Notes: generated from the sequence alone by a model not told the origin. 34,815 nt of DNA from Microbulbifer okhotskensis (GCF_023895975.1 NZ_JALBWM010000043.1:1-34815); one strand, 5' to 3'. Positions 25,997 to 34,480 are shown, numbered from the stretch's first letter. Made by a program: numbers and translations.

Positions 25997-26701
25997 CTAC
26001 ATTCCAACCTGTTCGCCATATGTCGCGCGGGCAAAAGGCACCATGCCCTGACTACCCACATGAGCGGCTTGTTCCGAATGCTGAATCATTACGCGATTCA
26101 GATGGCGCATTAACTCTGGCGTCGGCGCCTGCTGCATAACAGCCTGCCCCACAACACCTGAGCGCTGCTCAGGCACAAAACGCGGCGCCGCAGTACTCAC
26201 AGAGCGCGTCGACGGTGCCGGCACATAGAAGCCAGAGGGTTGTGGCGCCGACTGCACAATGGGCTGAGCCTCACGCTCTAGCGATGCCACCGGCTGACTA
26301 ATTCCCTGAACCGAATTTTGCTGAGAGTCTGTCACTTGCTGCACACCCAATATGGCAGCAAATGCCACAGTCGCCGCAACAGCGCCGCGCGAAAGTGGGC
26401 GCCACCAGCGGCTGTTAACCAGACTACTCGTCACAGCAGAACCACCACTCCCACCCTGGGATAGGGGCTCTTCCTGCTCAATAGCGGCCGAAATACTTGC
26501 TGCAAGACCGGTGTCGATCGGCGCAACCTGTTCGCGGCGCATAACACTCGCCGCGAGCTGGTAACGTGACCAACGCTGACCCAACTCTTCTGAGGCCGCG
26601 CTGGCCTTCAGAAGACGCTGCAGCTCCAGTTCGCTAATTTCACCATCCATAAGCGCCGACAGCGACTCGTTAAGACGTTCCTGATGATTCCCGTGGGACA
26701 T
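25997..26701 (-). CDS. mucA: Anti-sigma-E factor MucA/RseA
   Basis: MucA is an inner-membrane anti-sigma factor that sequesters RpoE. The cytoplasmic N-terminal domain (about 1-80) has the RseA signature ESLSALMDGEISELELQRLLK. One transmembrane helix lies at about 104-122 (RGAVAATVAFAAILGV). The periplasmic tail is Pro/Ser-rich and ends with a more conserved helix (PELMRHLNRVMIQHSEQAA) likely to bind MucB. It is 234 residues. The start ATG 26701 is next to a GGGTTAACCC palindrome (26704-26713) that includes the upstream G-rich ribosome binding region. Confidence 0.95.
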   Translation of the reverse strand: MSHGNHQERLNESLSALMDGEISELELQRLLKASAASEELGQRWSRYQLAASVMRREQVAPIDTGLAASISAAIEQEEPLSQGGSGGSAVTSSLVNSRWWRPLSRGAVAATVAFAAILGVQQVTDSQQNSVQGISQPVASLEREAQPIVQSAPQPSGFYVPAPSTRSVSTAAPRFVPEQRSGVVGQAVMQQAPTPELMRHLNRVMIQHSEQAAHVGSQGMVPFARATYGEQVGM

Positions 26702-26819
26702 AGGGGTTAACCCTCTTGTGCAATCATTTATTAGGTGCCCACAAGCACCATATTTGGTTACAGGTTATGACCTGAGTCTGAGCGGTTGGTTTCCCCGACC
26801 GGGAAAATTTTCCGCATAT

Positions 26820-27434
26820 TTAACTCCTGTCACCCAGTGTTTCCGGCTCCCCAGCCATTACGGCCTGGACTGTCCGGTCTATCGCCTCCCGTGCGCGAAA
26901 TATTCTCGAACGTACCGTTCCTACCGGGCATCCCATAACCTCGGCGATTTCCTCATAGCTCAGTCCCTCCAGCTCCCTCAGCGTTACCGCTGAGCGCAAA
27001 TCCTCTGGCAGTGCGCGGATAGCGCGATGTACAGCTGACTCCAGCTGGTCGCGAAACATCTGATTTTCCGGTGTTTCGTTATCGCGCAGTAGATCAGCCC
27101 CCGAGTAGAACTCGGCATCTTCCAAATCGACATCAGAAGATGGCGGCCGGCGGCTGCGTGAAACCAAATGGTTTTTAGCGGTATTGATCGCAATCCGATA
27201 CATCCATGTGTAGAACGCACTCTCACCACGAAAATTGGTCAGAGCGCGATAAGCTTTGATGAAAGCCTCCTGAGTTACGTCCTGTACCTCACTATGATCC
27301 TTGATGAACCGGCTTACTACAGCAGTAATTTTGTGCTGGTACTTAAGTACAAGAAGATCAAATGCGCGCTTGTCTCCCTTCTGCACCCGTTCAACCAACT
27401 CACGGTCACTCGTTGACGCCTGATGCGCTGTCAT
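26820..27434 (-). CDS. rpoE: RNA polymerase sigma factor RpoE (AlgU/AlgT)
   Basis: This is the extracytoplasmic-stress sigma factor. Region 2 reads FDLLVLKYQHKITAVVSRFIKDHSEVQDVTQEAFIKAYRALTNFRGESAFYTWMYRIAINTAKNHL. Region 4 reads LPEDLRSAVTLRELEGLSYEEIAEVMGCPVGTVRSRIFRAREAI. ATG 27434 with GGGAG six bases upstream gives 204 residues; a longer in-frame start at 27473 has no support. It heads the rpoE-mucA-mucB-rseC operon, followed 118 bases later by mucA. A sigma-E-like promoter upstream suggests autoregulation. It is divergent from nadB. Confidence 0.97.
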   Translation of the reverse strand: MTAHQASTSDRELVERVQKGDKRAFDLLVLKYQHKITAVVSRFIKDHSEVQDVTQEAFIKAYRALTNFRGESAFYTWMYRIAINTAKNHLVSRSRRPPSSDVDLEDAEFYSGADLLRDNETPENQMFRDQLESAVHRAIRALPEDLRSAVTLRELEGLSYEEIAEVMGCPVGTVRSRIFRAREAIDRTVQAVMAGEPETLGDRS

Positions 27435-27519
27435 CCCCAACTCCCATATCCAGCCAAACTGCGGGCGCCACATTTCATGTCTGCGGGGCCACCGGCGCAG
27501 GCGTTTCTTTCACTGTGTT

Positions 27520-27548
27520 GATGACCATGACAATAGGACATAAGTTCC
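27520..27548 (-). promoter_or_regulatory. Candidate sigma-E autoregulatory promoter of rpoE
   Basis: On the minus strand GGAACTT (27542-27548) is a full match to the -35 consensus. TCATC (27520-27524) lies 17 bases downstream as a moderate -10 match. It is about 85 bases upstream of the rpoE start, within the rpoE/nadB divergent region. Confidence 0.6.
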
Positions 27549-27556
27549 ACGTCAAA

Positions 27557-27584
27557 TCGACGAATAATCAGGAGGCGCTATACT
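27557..27584 (+). promoter_or_regulatory. Candidate sigma-70 promoter of nadB
   Basis: TCGACG (27557-27562, four of six matches to TTGACA) and TATACT (27579-27584, five of six matches to TATAAT) are separated by 16 bases. It is about 28 bases upstream of the nadB start and nine bases from the -35 box of the rpoE promoter on the other strand. Confidence 0.45.
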
Positions 27585-27612
27585 ACGCGACCCTAAAACA
27601 TAATTGAAATCT

Positions 27613-29220
27613 ATGAATGCCCAGGCAAACTACGACGTTCTCGTGATTGGCAGCGGGGCTGCTGGCCTCACACTGGCTCTGCACCTGGCCTCCCAGCATC
27701 GCGTGGCCCTACTCTCCAAGCAGCGATTGCAAGATGGCTCAACCTGGTTTGCCCAGGGGGGCATCGCCGCCGTGCTGGATGAGATGGATTCGGTCGAGTC
27801 GCATATTGCAGACACATTAGACGCGGGTGCAGGACTCTGCCACCCGGCATCGGTGCGCTTCACAGTAGAGGAGAGCACCGCAGCCATTCGCTGGTTGATT
27901 GACCAGGGAGTGGATTTTACCCGCGAGGAAGAAGGCTACCACCTGACCAAAGAGGGCGGCCACAGTCACCGACGCATTATCCACAGTGCTGATGCCACTG
28001 GCCACGCTGTTCACAGCAAACTGATCGTAAAGGTACTAAACAGCCCCAACATCGACTGTTTTGAGCACCATGTTGCCATCGACCTGATCCGCCAACCGGA
28101 CCCGGACAAAGGCCGATTCCGCTGTGCCGGCGCCTATGTGCTGAACAAAAATACCGATGAGGTTGAGCTGATTCAGTCTAAAGCGGTGGTGCTGGCCACC
28201 GGTGGCGCCAGCAAAGCCTACCTTTACACCAGCAACCCCGATGGCGCCAGCGGCGATGGTATCGCCATGGCTTGGCGCGCCGGTTGTCGAGTGGCCAATA
28301 TGGAATTCAACCAATTCCACCCCACCTGCCTCTACCACCCCAAGGCCAAAGCCCTGCTGGTTACAGAGGCCCTACGGGGTGAAGGCGCTCTGCTTAAACT
28401 GCCAGATGGCAGCCGCTTCATGGATCGCTTTGACAAACGCGGCGAGCTGGCACCAAGGGATATCGTCGCCCGTGCCATCGACCACGAGATGAAGCGCCTG
28501 GGAGCCGACTGCCTCTACCTGGATATTTCTCACAAAGACCCGGCGTTCGTGCGCAATCACTTCCCCACGGTCTACAACAATTGCCTTCAGTATGGCATTG
28601 ATATTACCCGCGAGCCCATTCCGGTCGTCCCGGCAGCCCACTATACCTGCGGCGGCATAGTGGTTGACCGCCACGGGCGCACCGACCTGGATCAGCTCTA
28701 CGCTATTGGCGAAACTACATTTACCGGCCTGCACGGCGCCAACCGCCTCGCCAGCAACTCCCTGCTGGAGTGCCTGGTCTACGCGCGCTCCACGGCTTTA
28801 CATATCGACGAGCATCTAGGCATGGTACATGCGCCCCGCGCCACACCCGACTGGGATGCCTCTCGGGTGACCGATTCCGATGAAGACGTTGTGATTTCGC
28901 ACAACTGGGACGAACTGCGCCGATTCATGTGGGATTATGTCGGTATCGTGCGCACCCGCAAGCGACTCCTGCGTGCAGAGCATCGAGTTAGGCTATTGCA
29001 AAAAGAAATCCGCGAGTTCTATGCCAATTATCGGATCAGCAACGATCTGGTAGAGCTGCGCAACCTCTCTTTGGTGTCCGAATTGATTATTCGCTCAGCC
29101 CTGGAACGCCGTGAAAGTCGTGGCCTGCACTACTCTCTCGACTACCCCAAACTACGGGAACTGGCCATGGATACCATTCTGGTGCCAGAAAACTTCGCCG
29201 GGCAGCGTCAATTTATCTAG
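27613..29220 (+). CDS. nadB: L-aspartate oxidase
   Basis: NadB is a flavoprotein that oxidises L-aspartate to iminoaspartate, the first step of de novo NAD synthesis with NadA. The FAD-binding [11 protein letters not shown] is near residue 14. [28 protein letters not shown] and [18 protein letters not shown] are the family motifs. A C-terminal helical domain ([10 protein letters not shown]...) follows. ATG 27613 gives 535 residues; TTG 27604 in frame adds three. No strong ribosome binding site precedes it. The position between rpoE and ygfX is conserved in Pseudomonas. Confidence 0.98.
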   Translation: MNAQANYDVLVIGSGAAGLTLALHLASQHRVALLSKQRLQDGSTWFAQGGIAAVLDEMDSVESHIADTLDAGAGLCHPASVRFTVEESTAAIRWLIDQGVDFTREEEGYHLTKEGGHSHRRIIHSADATGHAVHSKLIVKVLNSPNIDCFEHHVAIDLIRQPDPDKGRFRCAGAYVLNKNTDEVELIQSKAVVLATGGASKAYLYTSNPDGASGDGIAMAWRAGCRVANMEFNQFHPTCLYHPKAKALLVTEALRGEGALLKLPDGSRFMDRFDKRGELAPRDIVARAIDHEMKRLGADCLYLDISHKDPAFVRNHFPTVYNNCLQYGIDITREPIPVVPAAHYTCGGIVVDRHGRTDLDQLYAIGETTFTGLHGANRLASNSLLECLVYARSTALHIDEHLGMVHAPRATPDWDASRVTDSDEDVVISHNWDELRRFMWDYVGIVRTRKRLLRAEHRVRLLQKEIREFYANYRISNDLVELRNLSLVSELIIRSALERRESRGLHYSLDYPKLRELAMDTILVPENFAGQRQFI

Positions 29221-29275
29221 TTCGCCCACCTGAGAGCACCTCTTGAAACAGGTTGCCCGCAACACCAACAACAGA

Positions 29276-29728
29276 CTAACGGGAGTAGCGCAGAGCGACT
29301 TGCAGTCTGCGCCAATCAGCGCTCACCATCGCATCCCTGGCCAACACCAAGCGCAGGGAGCGCCCCTGCGTGTCCCGCCCGTTAATTACCACCAACCAAC
29401 GCCACAACACCAACTCACCGACAAAGTGAAACTCGCTCACCTCACCGCCCTGAGGGCGCCAAAACCACCTCCGCTCGCGGGTCGCCAGGAGCCCCCTTGC
29501 CGACTTGATACGGCGCGATTCCAGTCGCGCATAGATAAGTATGAATAGCGTACTTGGCCAGAATAAAAAATACGGCAATACGCAAAGCCACAGGAGTGAT
29601 ACCGCCAGGAGGGCAGTCGTATACAGCAGGCAGGGCAATAGAAGGGATGACGCAACGACGCAGCTCATGACGGCGTTGCGCTCAAAATACCTTGGCGGTG
29701 CGCTATTCCTGCAATCCGGTGTTGTCAC
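29276..29728 (-). CDS. ygfX: YgfX-family membrane protein
   Basis: This 150-residue protein has a hydrophobic hairpin (about residues 25-65, LLLPCLLYTTALLAVSLLWLCVLPYFLFWPSTLFILIY) and a soluble tail with the YgfX pattern WFWRPQ..VLWRWLVVINGRD..GRSLRLVLARDAM....WRRLQVALR. YgfX partners SdhE and in E. coli was studied as a toxin-like inhibitor of cell-division and cytoskeletal proteins. The start is uncertain: GTG 29728 and TTG 29743 both overlap the sdhE end and lack a ribosome binding site; ATG 29668 would remove part of the conserved N-terminus. It is coupled to sdhE. Confidence 0.8.
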   Translation of the reverse strand: MTTPDCRNSAPPRYFERNAVMSCVVASSLLLPCLLYTTALLAVSLLWLCVLPYFLFWPSTLFILIYARLESRRIKSARGLLATRERRWFWRPQGGEVSEFHFVGELVLWRWLVVINGRDTQGRSLRLVLARDAMVSADWRRLQVALRYSR

Positions 29729-29948
29729 GAATAATCTGCACAATACGTTTCAGCTCGGGATCGTCCGGGTCCTGACGCCGCAAAAACCAGGCAAATAAGT
29801 CCTGATCCTGCTCATCGAGCAGACGGATGTAGCGCTGCTGATCTTCAGGCTCCAGGGTTTCGTAGACATTATCCAGAAACGGCAGCAACACCAGATCCAA
29901 TTCCAACATGCCGCGGCGGCTGGCCCAAAACAGGCGGTTGCGATCCAT
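29703..29948 (-). CDS. sdhE: FAD assembly factor SdhE
   Basis: SdhE helps covalent flavinylation of succinate dehydrogenase and fumarate reductase. The 81-residue protein has the RGMLE form of the RGxxE motif at 12-16 (SRRGMLELDLVLLPF) and the typical C-terminal helices (DLFAWFLRRQDPDDPELKRIVQIIR). ATG 29948 follows GGAAAG; a TTG at 29960 is less likely. It is followed by ygfX with overlap, and faces the unrelated genes at 30.1-31.6 kb rather than ygfZ as in Pseudomonas. Confidence 0.95.
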   Translation of the reverse strand: MDRNRLFWASRRGMLELDLVLLPFLDNVYETLEPEDQQRYIRLLDEQDQDLFAWFLRRQDPDDPELKRIVQIIRDNTGLQE

Positions 29949-30091
29949 ACTTCTTTCCAACCAGGTTAAAAGCGCAGTATACCCTCTGCCCCACCAAACT
30001 TGAAAAAGACGCTAATACCCTCCCCTCCGACCCCAGAGCCCCCCTAAGATCATCGGCCTCTATTTGTGGCACTGAGACTTATGGACCCTTG

Positions 30092-30112
30092 TAGTCCCCC
30101 ACCTGGGGACTA
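30092..30112. other. Perfect hairpin just after the 30113 ORF
   Basis: TAGTCCCC (30092-30099) and GGGGACTA (30105-30112) flank a five-base loop. On the minus strand the hairpin starts directly after the stop of the open frame 30113-30499. There is no U-tract, so termination is uncertain. Confidence 0.55.
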
Positions 30113-30499
30113 TCAGGCACCAGCTCTCCCTCGCAAAAAGGTACCCTTACAGCAGACCGACCCGATCAGCACACCGAGGCTCCTGCTAAGGGGATTTACT
30201 TCGACGCGTGCCTGAGGCAAATGACATCCCCTGCATACCTGAAAATCTATGGGGTCCGTATCAATATGTAGCCTGAAGCTCTCCGTGCCCACCGCCAAAA
30301 AATCAGTAATTGCTGCATGAAAGTCCGAATAGTCTATTGAATATATCGGAACGCATCGACTTACAAAAAGAAAGCGCTTGCAGTGAAAAATATATTTCCT
30401 GACGGATGTCAACGGAATATCAAGTGACGCCTGATTCACGTAGAATGAATAACTAAATAAAATTTCAAGTACTTTCGGTACTACTTTGGACGCGCCCAC
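30113..30499 (-). CDS. Hypothetical 128-residue protein
   Basis: I do not recognise this protein. The central part looks protein-like: VRKYIFHCKRFLFVSRCVPIYS and FHAAITDFLAVGTESFRLHI, then a CRGCH motif. The start is GTG 30499 and lacks a good ribosome binding site, so the true start may be internal. The stop is followed at once by an eight-pair hairpin (30092-30112). No membrane segment or signal peptide is clear. It fills otherwise empty space between sdhE and the membrane-protein gene at 30542. It could be chance, but the length is hard to get at random. Confidence 0.35.
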   Translation of the reverse strand: MGASKVVPKVLEILFSYSFYVNQASLDIPLTSVRKYIFHCKRFLFVSRCVPIYSIDYSDFHAAITDFLAVGTESFRLHIDTDPIDFQVCRGCHLPQARVEVNPLSRSLGVLIGSVCCKGTFLRGRAGA

Positions 30500-30541
30500 A
30501 ACCCTGGCCGCCTGATTTATTTATAACTGACAGGAAGGATA

Positions 30542-31075
30542 ATGCTGGACAGGTTTTATTTGATGGGGACGCAGAAATCCGCTGTCAGCTTTTTCTCAAA
30601 AACAATGCTACTGACAGCGGCAGTGCTTGCCGCACTGCAATTATATTTTTTCATCGGAGAAACCTCCCAAAGAGATATGCAGGCATTTTGGCTTATCTCA
30701 GCGCTGATAGGGAGCTTTGTATTTATGCTCTGGTTGTTCTTTTTTATTGCCCATCTTATACAACGGAAAGTCGCACTATTTCTGTATTTGCCGAATGGGC
30801 ATAAAATTAGCCTACTACTAAATATGAACACTGAACAATACTTGGTTTTTGATGCGGCAGCAGTGATGGATTTCGAATTAGCCCAGGGTACTACAAATCT
30901 TGTCTTAAAGTTTGGGGAGGACAACCAAACCGTTACTGACTTGAGACATTTTGCTTATCACCAACGGCAGGAGTTGCAGACCTTTTTTCAAAAGCTAATT
31001 GATTATAATCAGGTGCAAGGCTATCGAGAACTGGAGGGGATTGACTTGCAAGGCGGTTTGGCTGGCTGGATGTAA
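30542..31075 (+). CDS. Hypothetical membrane protein, two helices plus soluble tail
   Basis: The family is not recognised. It is 177 residues, ATG 30542 with AGGAAGG about five bases upstream. Two transmembrane helices (about 20-38 and 47-71) are followed by a strand-rich cytoplasmic-looking tail: KVALFLYLPNGHKISLLLN, YLVFDAAAVMDFELAQGTTNLVLKF and a final helix HQRQELQTFFQKLIDYN. This resembles small membrane proteins with PH-like tails, but that is only a visual impression. The next gene has the same architecture 43 bases later and in the same direction, so they form a pair. Confidence 0.75.
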   Translation: MLDRFYLMGTQKSAVSFFSKTMLLTAAVLAALQLYFFIGETSQRDMQAFWLISALIGSFVFMLWLFFFIAHLIQRKVALFLYLPNGHKISLLLNMNTEQYLVFDAAAVMDFELAQGTTNLVLKFGEDNQTVTDLRHFAYHQRQELQTFFQKLIDYNQVQGYRELEGIDLQGGLAGWM

Positions 31076-31118
31076 TCCAGCCTCCAGAGAAAGACAAAAT
31101 AATTAAGCGGAAAGAAAA

Positions 31119-31589
31119 GTGTCAGAGCAGTTCATTAAAATTGATGGAAAGGGCCAGTTTATTCGGCGTAGTCTGGTAGTAGGTTTTGCATCTCTTCTTT
31201 TAATGGGAGCAGCAATAGTTGGACTGTTTATGCTCTCTGAGGGAGTAATATCGGCAGGACTTTTTCTAGGTGTGCTTGCACTGGGATATATGCTTTATAA
31301 ATACTGGCAGAAGGCATACCTGATGCGGAACATGCTCTTTTGCTCCTATGACAGAAGTGGACAGCGTTTGCTTTTCCCAATACTGCTGGAAGAAGAGGAG
31401 CAAGAGAAAATACCAAGTGGCCATATGGCTTGGGCAGCGCTGGACTTGACCGGAGTAAAGAGCTTTCAGTTCATTGGAAAGCTAGGCGTAGCCGACTATG
31501 GAGAAGGACAAAGTGAGTACCTGATTTTTACAGAAGCCTACACCAAAGCACAACGTAGAAAGCTGGCGAGTTTTTTCGATGATTGCTGA
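31119..31589 (+). CDS. Hypothetical membrane protein, same architecture as its neighbour
   Basis: The family is not recognised. It is 156 residues, GTG 31119 with GGAAAG four bases upstream. Two hydrophobic helices (about 17-38 and 43-62) are followed by a tail with MRNMLFCSYDRSGQRLLFPILLEEEE, WAALDLTGVKSFQFIG and a terminal helix TKAQRRKLASFFDD. Layout matches the preceding gene, ending in a similar helix before the C-terminus, though sequence identity is low by eye. Probably co-transcribed with 30542-31075. Confidence 0.7.
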   Translation: MSEQFIKIDGKGQFIRRSLVVGFASLLLMGAAIVGLFMLSEGVISAGLFLGVLALGYMLYKYWQKAYLMRNMLFCSYDRSGQRLLFPILLEEEEQEKIPSGHMAWAALDLTGVKSFQFIGKLGVADYGEGQSEYLIFTEAYTKAQRRKLASFFDDC

Positions 31590-31751
31590 CTCACTGCAAA
31601 TATGAAGTAGCAGAGCAGAACGCCCCCAAGTATTGCATCAAAGTATTGCAAGAGTACCTATACCCGCTACCTCGGGAGCGCAGTTTGCCAGCACCACATA
31701 CTTCCACCCTGGCATCAATAGACTTTCGCAGCATATTCAGCAAAAATAGAG

Positions 31752-31768
31752 ATCGCCGCTTAGGCGAT
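31752..31768. other. Short hairpin upstream of ygfZ
   Basis: ATCGCC and GGCGAT flank a five-base loop in the 300-base stretch between the membrane-protein gene and ygfZ. No U-tract follows. The rest of 31590-31889 shows no credible gene. Confidence 0.35.
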
Positions 31769-31889
31769 GACCGATACAACGCCGCCGCCCAAGTCTCAAG
31801 ACCCAACAAGCCCCTCCTGAAACTTCAAACTTGAAATAAGCGTGAAGACCCCCAAATATTGCCCCAATACAAATATAGGTAGCAGGACT

Positions 31890-32930
31890 ATGGACCAGCA
31901 ACAGTGGCAAGATTTTCTCAGCGGCGAAGGCGCTATTTGGGAGGACGCCAAAGCCCACTTCCCCCTCACCAGTCGCGAAGACCCGCAGAGCTTGCACCTG
32001 TTGGATCTAGGCCCCATTGGCACCATCGCTATCAACGGCCCCGACAGCCAAAAGTTCCTACAGGGCCAGTTGACCTGCGATCTGGTCAATCTCCCCAACA
32101 ATCACAGTACCCTTGGGGCACACTGTAATCCCAAAGGTCGCATGATCAGTGCATTCAGCGCGCTAAAACTGTCCCAGAGCGAGTTTATCTTGCGACTCCC
32201 CCGCAACCTCGCTCCTATTGCCCAGCAAGCACTGGCCAAATATGCCGTGTTCTTTAAAACTGAACTGCGCGATGCGAGCAACGAAACCCACTGGCTGGGC
32301 CTGCAGGGGCGAGGCGTGGCTGAACGCGCCGCTAAACTACTGGGCTTCGAGCAACCCTCAGCCGGCGAGATCAGAGTCTTCGAATTTGCTGGGGAGCGCT
32401 GCATGGCCCAGTGCGTCAGTGAAGTGCAATTGGCCCTACTAGTGCCCACTAGCCAAGCTCAGCAGATGTGGCAAAAGCTATCCCCCGAGAGCGAGGCAAC
32501 CGGGTACGATCGCTGGCAGAAACGACAAATTGAAGCCGGCATCCCCCAGGTCGATGCTGCCACCACGGAGATGTTTATCCCGCAAATGACCAATCTACAC
32601 CTGCTAGGCGGCGTAAGTTTTAAAAAGGGCTGCTACACTGGCCAGGAAGTGGTTGCCCGTATGCAATTTCGTGGCGCCGCCAAACGGCGGCTCTATCGGG
32701 CCAGTTGTGCGTCAGGGGACCTACCCAGTGCCGGTTTGGAAGTTTATGGTGACGGGGAGCAAAGCATCGGCAACTTAGTGGAGGCTTGTCACAGCAAAGA
32801 AGGCATCCAGTTACTCGCCGTACTCACCATCGCCAAGGTTGCGGCTGGCCAGACCTTACATCTGAAGGATGGTCGCCACCTGGAAATCCTGGAACTTCCT
32901 TACGATGCGGATGCCGATCCATTGGCTTAA
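31890..32930 (+). CDS. ygfZ: Folate-binding iron-sulfur cluster protein YgfZ
   Basis: YgfZ supports assembly or repair of certain Fe-S enzymes and belongs to the GcvT-like fold. The hallmark KGCYTGQE is at 246-253, with the conserved Cys248. The N-terminal part LLDLGPIGTIAINGPDSQKFLQGQLTCDL and the CNPKGRM segment are also typical. ATG 31890 with AGGA upstream gives 346 residues; ATG 31842 in frame would add 16 unlike the family. In Pseudomonas ygfZ is beside sdhE; here at least two extra genes intervene. The stop lies in a small GGCTT/AAGCC hairpin (32924-32939). Confidence 0.95.
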   Translation: MDQQQWQDFLSGEGAIWEDAKAHFPLTSREDPQSLHLLDLGPIGTIAINGPDSQKFLQGQLTCDLVNLPNNHSTLGAHCNPKGRMISAFSALKLSQSEFILRLPRNLAPIAQQALAKYAVFFKTELRDASNETHWLGLQGRGVAERAAKLLGFEQPSAGEIRVFEFAGERCMAQCVSEVQLALLVPTSQAQQMWQKLSPESEATGYDRWQKRQIEAGIPQVDAATTEMFIPQMTNLHLLGGVSFKKGCYTGQEVVARMQFRGAAKRRLYRASCASGDLPSAGLEVYGDGEQSIGNLVEACHSKEGIQLLAVLTIAKVAAGQTLHLKDGRHLEILELPYDADADPLA

Positions 32931-33089
32931 TAAAAAGCCAACTTGCAATATGGGAGGGCGATCATTTAGCCACCCTCCCATGTTGAGCCAGTCCAGCCCT
33001 AGGCTTTGCAGGCAACATAAAATAATCAAAAGCCAAGTTCCCACAGCAATACTGACCGCCGCTACAATATTTAGACTTACCCTCCTCAT
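32856..33089 (-). CDS. Possible small membrane protein antisense to the ygfZ end
   Basis: ATG 33089 opens 77 codons. The N-terminus is MRRVSLN followed by a strong hydrophobic helix (about 8-27), then LGLDWLNMGGWLNDRPPIL. The last 25 codons lie antisense in ygfZ. No ribosome binding site is visible and the region also holds the leader of the gene at 33134, so this may be a chance frame. Confidence 0.25.
   Translation of the reverse strand: MRRVSLNIVAAVSIAVGTWLLIILCCLQSLGLDWLNMGGWLNDRPPILQVGFLLSQWIGIRIVRKFQDFQVATILQM
32950..32981 (+). terminator. Nine-pair hairpin after ygfZ
   Basis: ATGGGAGGG (32950-32958) and CCCTCCCAT (32973-32981) are perfect arms around a 14-base loop, 20 bases after the ygfZ stop. 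There is no U-tract, so if it terminates ygfZ the mechanism is not a standard intrinsic one. Confidence 0.4.
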
Positions 33090-33133
33090 ATCAGGATCAC
33101 TACCCAGAGGCGCAACAGCGTAGGGAGACGCTA

Positions 33134-33682
33134 TTGAAAGAGTTGGACCAGCTTATCGTCGTCCTCGAATGCTGCATTATATTGGCAGGCTTTGCCGCAA
33201 TCGTAGGTACACTCCAACCTAAAAAAGGAAGAAATGTCACCAAAGGGAGAATCGTGTCTCTCGCAATGATTATTTATATCAGTCTGGTTAATGCCTTACT
33301 TGCGTCATTTACTCTTGCACTATCCAATTTTGATATTAGCGATAACAGCTTATGGGCTGCCAGTAGTGCAGCGATGAGCTTAGCCACAACATTTTCCATT
33401 ATTTACCTCTGGGTAAAAAAACGACTCAAGTCGATTTCTATTGTGGCAAAAATTATATATTTTATTCTCTTTGGGCTTGCCGGCTCAGTGGTTTTTATGA
33501 ATATTCTAAATACCCTCGGAATAATCTTTAATCGAGAATACGCACCCTACTTTCTATCTTTCGTTTGCAACCTTTTTGTTGTTGGTTATGCCTTTTCAAG
33601 GTTGCTGATGCGCCCACTATGGGAAGTAGTGAAGGAAAATGAGTTGAGGCATCCCCACAGGAATCCAGTAAGAACTGGATAA
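33134..33682 (+). CDS. Five-helix membrane protein of unknown function, copy 1
   Basis: The family is not recognised. TTG 33134 is set by GGGAG about seven bases upstream; 182 residues. Hydrophobic segments lie at about 7-27, 41-64, 72-93, 101-127 and 138-160. Conserved with copy 2: LAGFAA.V.T.Q, VSLAMI.YISL..ALLA.F, GIIF.RE..PYFL and CNLF.VG.AF.RLLMRPLW. A short basic tail follows. The soluble parts are small, so a channel, transporter subunit or membrane sensor is conceivable, but nothing shows it. It is followed 237 bases later by its paralogue in the same direction. Confidence 0.8.
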   Translation: MKELDQLIVVLECCIILAGFAAIVGTLQPKKGRNVTKGRIVSLAMIIYISLVNALLASFTLALSNFDISDNSLWAASSAAMSLATTFSIIYLWVKKRLKSISIVAKIIYFILFGLAGSVVFMNILNTLGIIFNREYAPYFLSFVCNLFVVGYAFSRLLMRPLWEVVKENELRHPHRNPVRTG

Positions 33683-33919
33683 AATGACCTATAAAAGACG
33701 CCGGTAGTACCTGCCGCATCAATGACTAACGCACCGACCACATACACAAATATTTTACACTTATAGGCAGCAATTAAGTAATGACTGAATTTGGGAGCAG
33801 GTATCAGGCATAGAGCTCTTAAAGGGTTATTAACAGGAAATACGAGAACAACAGTTGTCATTTATATACAGCTACAACCTTTCCCTCTTCAACACGTCAG
33901 CTTAAGGCAATAGCGGAAG
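33683..33919. other. Spacer between the two paralogues
   Basis: These 237 bases show no convincing gene. The open frame on the minus strand (33586-33861) overlaps copy 1 and has no ribosome binding site. Copy 2 probably has its own promoter here, but I cannot place one. Confidence 0.35.
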
Positions 33920-34480
33920 ATGGACAACCTGTCAGCACAAATCGACCAGCTACTTGCGATCATAGAGATTTCCATCGTACTCGCAGGATTTGCTGCAATG
34001 GTTGCCACATTCCAGTCACGTAAAATGGAGGGCATCTCCAGGGGCCACGTTGTCTCCCTCGCCATGATCGTCTACATCAGTTTGTTTAGTGCCTTACTTG
34101 CCGCTTTTTCTCTCACACTCTTGAATTTTCGTATCGAGGCCAGCTATGTTTGGTCCATCAGTAGCTGCCTTATGGGGGTAGCCACCACGGGGTTCATTGT
34201 CTACCTTTGGAAAAAAAGACACTTCAAATTTGTTTCCACCATTATGAGGATTACCTACTATGGACTTTTTGTCATTGCTTCCTCTGTCGTTGTAATAAGT
34301 ACTCTAAATGTCGCAGGAATAATCTTTGAGAGAGAATTTGGCCCCTACTTCCTGGCTTATATTTGCAATTTATTTTTTGTAGGCTTCGCTTTTGCCAGAC
34401 TTCTAATGAGGCCATTATGGAAGGCGGTTGAGACCAAAGAAGTGAGTGTCGAACACAGAGGTCGAGCAAAGAACCGTTAG
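33920..34480 (+). CDS. Five-helix membrane protein of unknown function, copy 2
   Basis: A paralogue of the preceding gene, roughly half identical by eye over the full length. ATG 33920, 186 residues. Hydrophobic segments lie at about 11-31, 44-68, 75-97, 106-132 and 142-162. The strongest shared blocks are VSLAMIVYISL near helix 2 and PYFLAYICNLFFVGFAFARLLMRPLW at the C-terminal helix. The tail is basic (VEHRGRAKNR). The duplication lies beside an ISAs1 remnant, which fits an accessory location. Confidence 0.8.
   Translation: MDNLSAQIDQLLAIIEISIVLAGFAAMVATFQSRKMEGISRGHVVSLAMIVYISLFSALLAAFSLTLLNFRIEASYVWSISSCLMGVATTGFIVYLWKKRHFKFVSTIMRITYYGLFVIASSVVVISTLNVAGIIFEREFGPYFLAYICNLFFVGFAFARLLMRPLWKAVETKEVSVEHRGRAKNR

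Noticed and set aside
29243..29548. Plus-strand open frame antisense to ygfX
   Set aside because: It lies opposite a conserved gene with clear family motifs and has no support of its own.
33586..33861. Minus-strand 91-codon open frame between the paralogues
   Set aside because: It overlaps the end of copy 1 in antisense, has no ribosome binding site and no recognisable motif.
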